A DNA stretch of 8,223 nt, taken from Desulfobacterales bacterium (GTDB lineage Bacteria > Desulfobacterota > Desulfobacteria > Desulfobacterales > UBA11574). Where the stretch lies: the NCBI GenBank assembly GCA_030601485.1, contig JAUVTO010000073.1, forward strand, positions 1-8,223, read 5' to 3'. The notes beneath the pieces were generated by a model, which was given only the letters and a program-made list of their open reading frames with translations, did no database searches and was not told the DNA's origin. Shown piece by piece: positions 6,502 through 8,223 of this stretch. Every line of letters begins with the position of its first letter. The stretch's first letter is position 1. Made by a program: the position numbers and the translations under genes.

Positions 6502-6654
6502 GCCATCGCTTATTCTCATTTAAATGACCCTAAACCGTTCAAGGATTTATCTGAAAGAAGAGTGGTGAGAAAAGAACTGTTGATAAGATTTGGATCTTTT
6601 TTAAATGACACTAAGGATTTTAATCTCAAATCGGAGAAAGAGGTCAATATATGA
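6502..6654 (+). other. Short open frame overlapping the next start codon by ATGA
   Basis: After a TAG at 6499-6501, about 50 codons are open to the TGA at 6652-6654, which overlaps the ATG at 6651 as ATGA, the arrangement used for translational coupling. There is no ATG in frame; GTG codons near 6562 could start a peptide of about 30 residues ending in KSEKEVNI. It might be a leader peptide, a decayed gene or chance. Confidence 0.2.
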
Positions 6655-7034
6655 GTAAAATAAAATTGATATGCTTCGTTTGTATCTCGCTGTTGTTTTT
6701 TGGTACTTCAGTTCAGGCAAATCTGCGGAGCAGTCAAAATGATTTCACAACCAAATTCCTGAAAGAAAAGTTCATAGGTGGTGGACCTGGACAACAGGCC
6801 AATGTGCTGATGGCAGTTGGTCAAGGCTTTTTCTTTCAAAATGCAGCACTAGAATCTGTTGCACCCACTTGTAATCCCGATGGGTATATGACAATTTACA
6901 CAACCGAGGAGTTGGTGTTTCAAAGAGGCTTTAACTTTGATGCCGAAGTCGAAATAATACAGACTGGATACCCATCGCCTGAACCTCCATCGCCTGACCC
7001 CCCATTGCCTCTACCCACACTGCCTATGACATAA
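6651..7034 (+). CDS. Small secreted protein of unknown function with proline-rich C-terminus
   Basis: The 127-residue product begins with a typical Sec signal peptide: K3-K5, hydrophobic core 6-18, and a probable cut after VQA at A23. The mature part is about 104 residues. It has a glycine-rich stretch (FIGGGPGQQ, 41-49), a hydrophobic segment with GQGFFFQNAA (57-66), and a single cysteine, C74, in the mature chain. The final 20 residues (108-127) are a P-rich tail of PSPEPP/PSPDPP-type units, which resembles extended spacers in envelope proteins. I do not recognise a family. A Shine-Dalgarno GAGG lies seven bases before the ATG. Its upstream region has a sigma-54-type promoter and a candidate activator site, shared in design with the SYLF gene about 570 bases downstream, so the two are probably expressed under the same condition. 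The codon pattern and signal peptide support a real gene. Confidence 0.75.
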   Translation: MSKIKLICFVCISLLFFGTSVQANLRSSQNDFTTKFLKEKFIGGGPGQQANVLMAVGQGFFFQNAALESVAPTCNPDGYMTIYTTEELVFQRGFNFDAEVEIIQTGYPSPEPPSPDPPLPLPTLPMT

Positions 7035-7352
7035 ATCCGATTAGAAGTACAGAATCGGTTAAAAGTCATTGATTGACTGATGAGCGAGGGCAACAAGAAA
7101 GCCTCAAGGTTAAACATTTAGGATTTGTTACGTATAGCTTGATACCTCAACACGAAGTCAATTTATACCGACTGCATATACCTAATAAGTGTTTTATCCA
7201 TAGTCCATCTTACCAAAAGCACAGCCCAACATCAATTAGGCCCGAATACATACATCGCATAATGTCCCCTCAAAGTCAAAAAGGAAAACCCCCGAAAAAG
7301 GATTTGCCCTATTGAAAAACGATATCCCAAATAATTTAGGGCCTCAAAAACC

Positions 7353-7367
7353 TGTCAAAGTTTGACA
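7353..7367. promoter_or_regulatory. Perfect TGTCAAA-G-TTTGACA palindrome, candidate activator (UAS) site
   Basis: Two seven-base half-sites are separated by one base. The centre (7360) lies about 141 bp before the start predicted from the sigma-54-like promoter at 7475-7490, a normal distance for enhancer-binding proteins. The half-site equals the core of the tandem repeat upstream of the other secreted gene. Confidence 0.4.
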
Positions 7368-7474
7368 CAGAATTTGCCAAAAATTGCTTAATGATTTTTC
7401 TTCACAATTTATACATTTAATCTAACTTGTTGAAATCTATTAAGATTACCTAATTTAGAGTTGTATTGTTAACC

Positions 7475-7490
7475 CTGCATGAATTTTGCA
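7475..7490 (+). promoter_or_regulatory. Sigma-54-like (-24/-12) promoter upstream of the SYLF gene
   Basis: CTGCATGAATTTTGCA keeps the exact -24/-12 spacing, with GCATG at -24 and TTGCA at -12. As in the other promoter here, the first G of the -24 GG is a T. It matches 9 of 12 consensus positions. The predicted start is near 7501, giving a leader of about 105 nt. The flanks also align with the first promoter (TGTTAA-CC before, ACAT after). Confidence 0.45.
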
Positions 7491-7605
7491 TACATCAGAA
7501 TAGTGCTACTTGGATACAATATCAATATGGCTATTCAACCGAGATATGGAAACGAAGTTGTAATGATATTTTAGATAAACACATAAAATCAAAAGGAATA
7601 ACAAG

Positions 7606-8187
7606 ATGAAGTTAAGATTAGGAAGTATCAGTAAAAGGAATTTGACACTCCCTGCCGCCATTATTCTAATGGCTGTCTGCTTTGTAGTTTTTCAATCAAC
7701 CGACTCAAAAGCCGCCACCGCCAAAGAGATTAATGTAAGCGTTGACGCTACCCTTAAAAACTTTTATCAAGATGTTAAAGGTGCTAAAGAGTATTTAAAA
7801 ACATCCAAAGCTATATTAGTGTTCCCCAGCGTTTATAAAGCCGGTTTTGGAATCGGTGGCGAATATGGAGAGGGGGCCTTGCGAATAGGCGGCAAGACCG
7901 TTGATTACTACAGTACCGTCGCAGGCTCATTCGGCTTTCAGCTCGGAGCGCAGAAGAAAACGCTGATTTTGGTTTTTACCCAGAAAAAGGCACTTAAAAG
8001 TTTCCGTGAGAGTAACGGCTGGAAAGCAGGTGTGGACGGCTCTGTTGCTTTAGTAACGGTCGGTATCGGAGGTTCTATTGATACTACCAACATCAAAGAC
8101 CCGATAGTTGCTTTTGCCTTCGACCAAAAAGGTTTGATGTACAACCTGACCATAGAGGGTTCCAAGTTCTCAAAAATAAAAAAATAA
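7606..8187 (+). CDS. Exported SYLF-domain (YSC84/DUF500) lipid-binding protein
   Basis: The 193-residue protein has an N-terminal export signal: basic 2-11, hydrophobic core 13-29, and likely cleavage after SKA at A36 or A37. Almost all of the mature chain is one SYLF domain. Recognisable stretches are SKAILVFPSVYKAGFGIGGE (about 67-86), YYSTVAGSFGFQLGAQ, LILVFTQKKAL, W-KAGVDGSVALVTVG, and the closing FDQKGLMYNLTIEGSKFSKI. SYLF domains of eukaryotes bind phosphoinositides. Bacterial exported versions are common but poorly understood and are thought to work at the outer membrane or in the periplasm. The length is full for this bacterial class, with no extra domain such as FYVE or SH3. A Shine-Dalgarno AAGGA (7593-7597) lies eight bases before the ATG. 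It has its own sigma-54-like promoter and is probably monocistronic, or first in a unit continuing past the window edge. Confidence 0.92.
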   Translation: MKLRLGSISKRNLTLPAAIILMAVCFVVFQSTDSKAATAKEINVSVDATLKNFYQDVKGAKEYLKTSKAILVFPSVYKAGFGIGGEYGEGALRIGGKTVDYYSTVAGSFGFQLGAQKKTLILVFTQKKALKSFRESNGWKAGVDGSVALVTVGIGGSIDTTNIKDPIVAFAFDQKGLMYNLTIEGSKFSKIKK

Positions 8188-8223
8188 ACGTCTGAAAAGG
8201 AATAGTTCTATCAAGGGGAAAGC

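Larger units (their letters stand above)
5607..6650. other. 1-kb non-coding region with candidate sRNA and sigma-54 regulatory elements
   Basis: No open frame of gene length is visible in these 1044 bases. After the MORN stop, a weak hairpin (GACCT/AGGTC, 5631-5644) has no T-run. The stretch 5787-5947 looks like an independent small RNA gene. The stretch 5948-6240 contains a 13-bp inverted repeat (6063-6075 with 6178-6190) and nothing else I recognise. The stretch 6256-6395 carries a likely activator site and a sigma-54 promoter. The remaining 245 bases are the predicted leader of the 127-codon gene. Confidence 0.6.
7035..7605. other. Spacer carrying regulatory elements of the SYLF gene
   Basis: This 571-base spacer starts with a hairpin without T-run (CCGATT/AATCGG, 7037-7058), a poor terminator for the upstream gene. 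An 80-codon plus-strand frame (7073-7315) would need a TTG start. It lacks a ribosome binding site and has no recognisable motif, so I do not call it a gene. The rest contains the TGTCAAA palindrome and the sigma-54-like promoter. Confidence 0.55.

Noticed and set aside
7073..7315. 80-codon plus-strand frame between the two secreted-protein genes
   Set aside because: It needs a TTG start, has no ribosome binding site, shows no signal peptide or recognisable motif, and has a composition typical of translated spacer DNA.
7363..7378. Third sigma-54-like element TGACACAGAATTTGCC
   Set aside because: Spacing fits, but it lacks the conserved second G of the -24 GG and overlaps the TGTCAAA palindrome; the element at 7475-7490 is better placed and resembles the other promoter.
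6303..7520. Shared 9-mer GGATACAAT at 6303-6311 and 7512-7520
   Set aside because: One copy is upstream of its promoter and the other downstream, so the position is not equivalent; probably chance in AT-rich DNA.
1..8223. CRISPR array, integron attC sites, tRNA or rRNA genes
   Set aside because: No regularly spaced direct repeats with spacers outside the MORN gene, no paired attC core sites, and no cloverleaf or rRNA-like sequence was seen on reading both strands.

Overview
The window looks like a chromosomal segment of an anaerobic, probably sulfate-reducing deltaproteobacterium (Desulfobacterota, Desulfobacterales-like). This is an inference from gene content, sigma-54-type promoter architecture, moderate GC in housekeeping genes with very AT-rich spacers, and a palindromic repeat (GACGGTCTCGTAAAAA arms) of a kind I associate with that group. 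It was not confirmed by any search.

Layout. Bases 1-818 (minus strand) hold most of a two-domain response regulator, receiver plus GGDEF diguanylate cyclase, which runs off the left edge. A 342-base divergent spacer separates it from a forward pair of housekeeping genes: lepA (elongation factor 4) and, 21 bases downstream with its own ribosome binding site, an aconitase-superfamily large subunit of the 3-isopropylmalate dehydratase (LeuC) type. No small subunit (leuD) follows. Instead, a 125-bp near-perfect palindrome begins on the leuC stop codon, followed by a truncated second copy of one of its arms.

The right half (about 4.4-8.2 kb) has low coding density. It carries three exported proteins on the plus strand, separated by long AT-rich spacers. 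They are a five-repeat MORN protein with a C-terminal LysM domain (4911-5606), an unrecognised 127-residue secreted protein with a proline-rich tail (6651-7034), and an exported SYLF-domain (YSC84/DUF500) protein (7606-8187).

The most interesting signals are in the spacers. Each of the last two genes is preceded by a correctly spaced sigma-54 (-24/-12) promoter-like element. About 120-140 bp upstream of each predicted start site lies a TGTCAAA-containing repeat: a tandem 10-bp duplication in one case, a perfect 7-1-7 palindrome in the other. This suggests one enhancer-binding protein co-regulates both secreted proteins. Between the MORN gene and the 127-residue gene there is a candidate small RNA of about 125 nt, with its own promoter, consecutive hairpins and an excellent intrinsic terminator. 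The MORN gene also has a hairpin that buries the end of its Shine-Dalgarno sequence and puts the AUG in the loop. The housekeeping half is ordinary; the accessory half reads as a small regulon of envelope proteins controlled by an alternative sigma factor.
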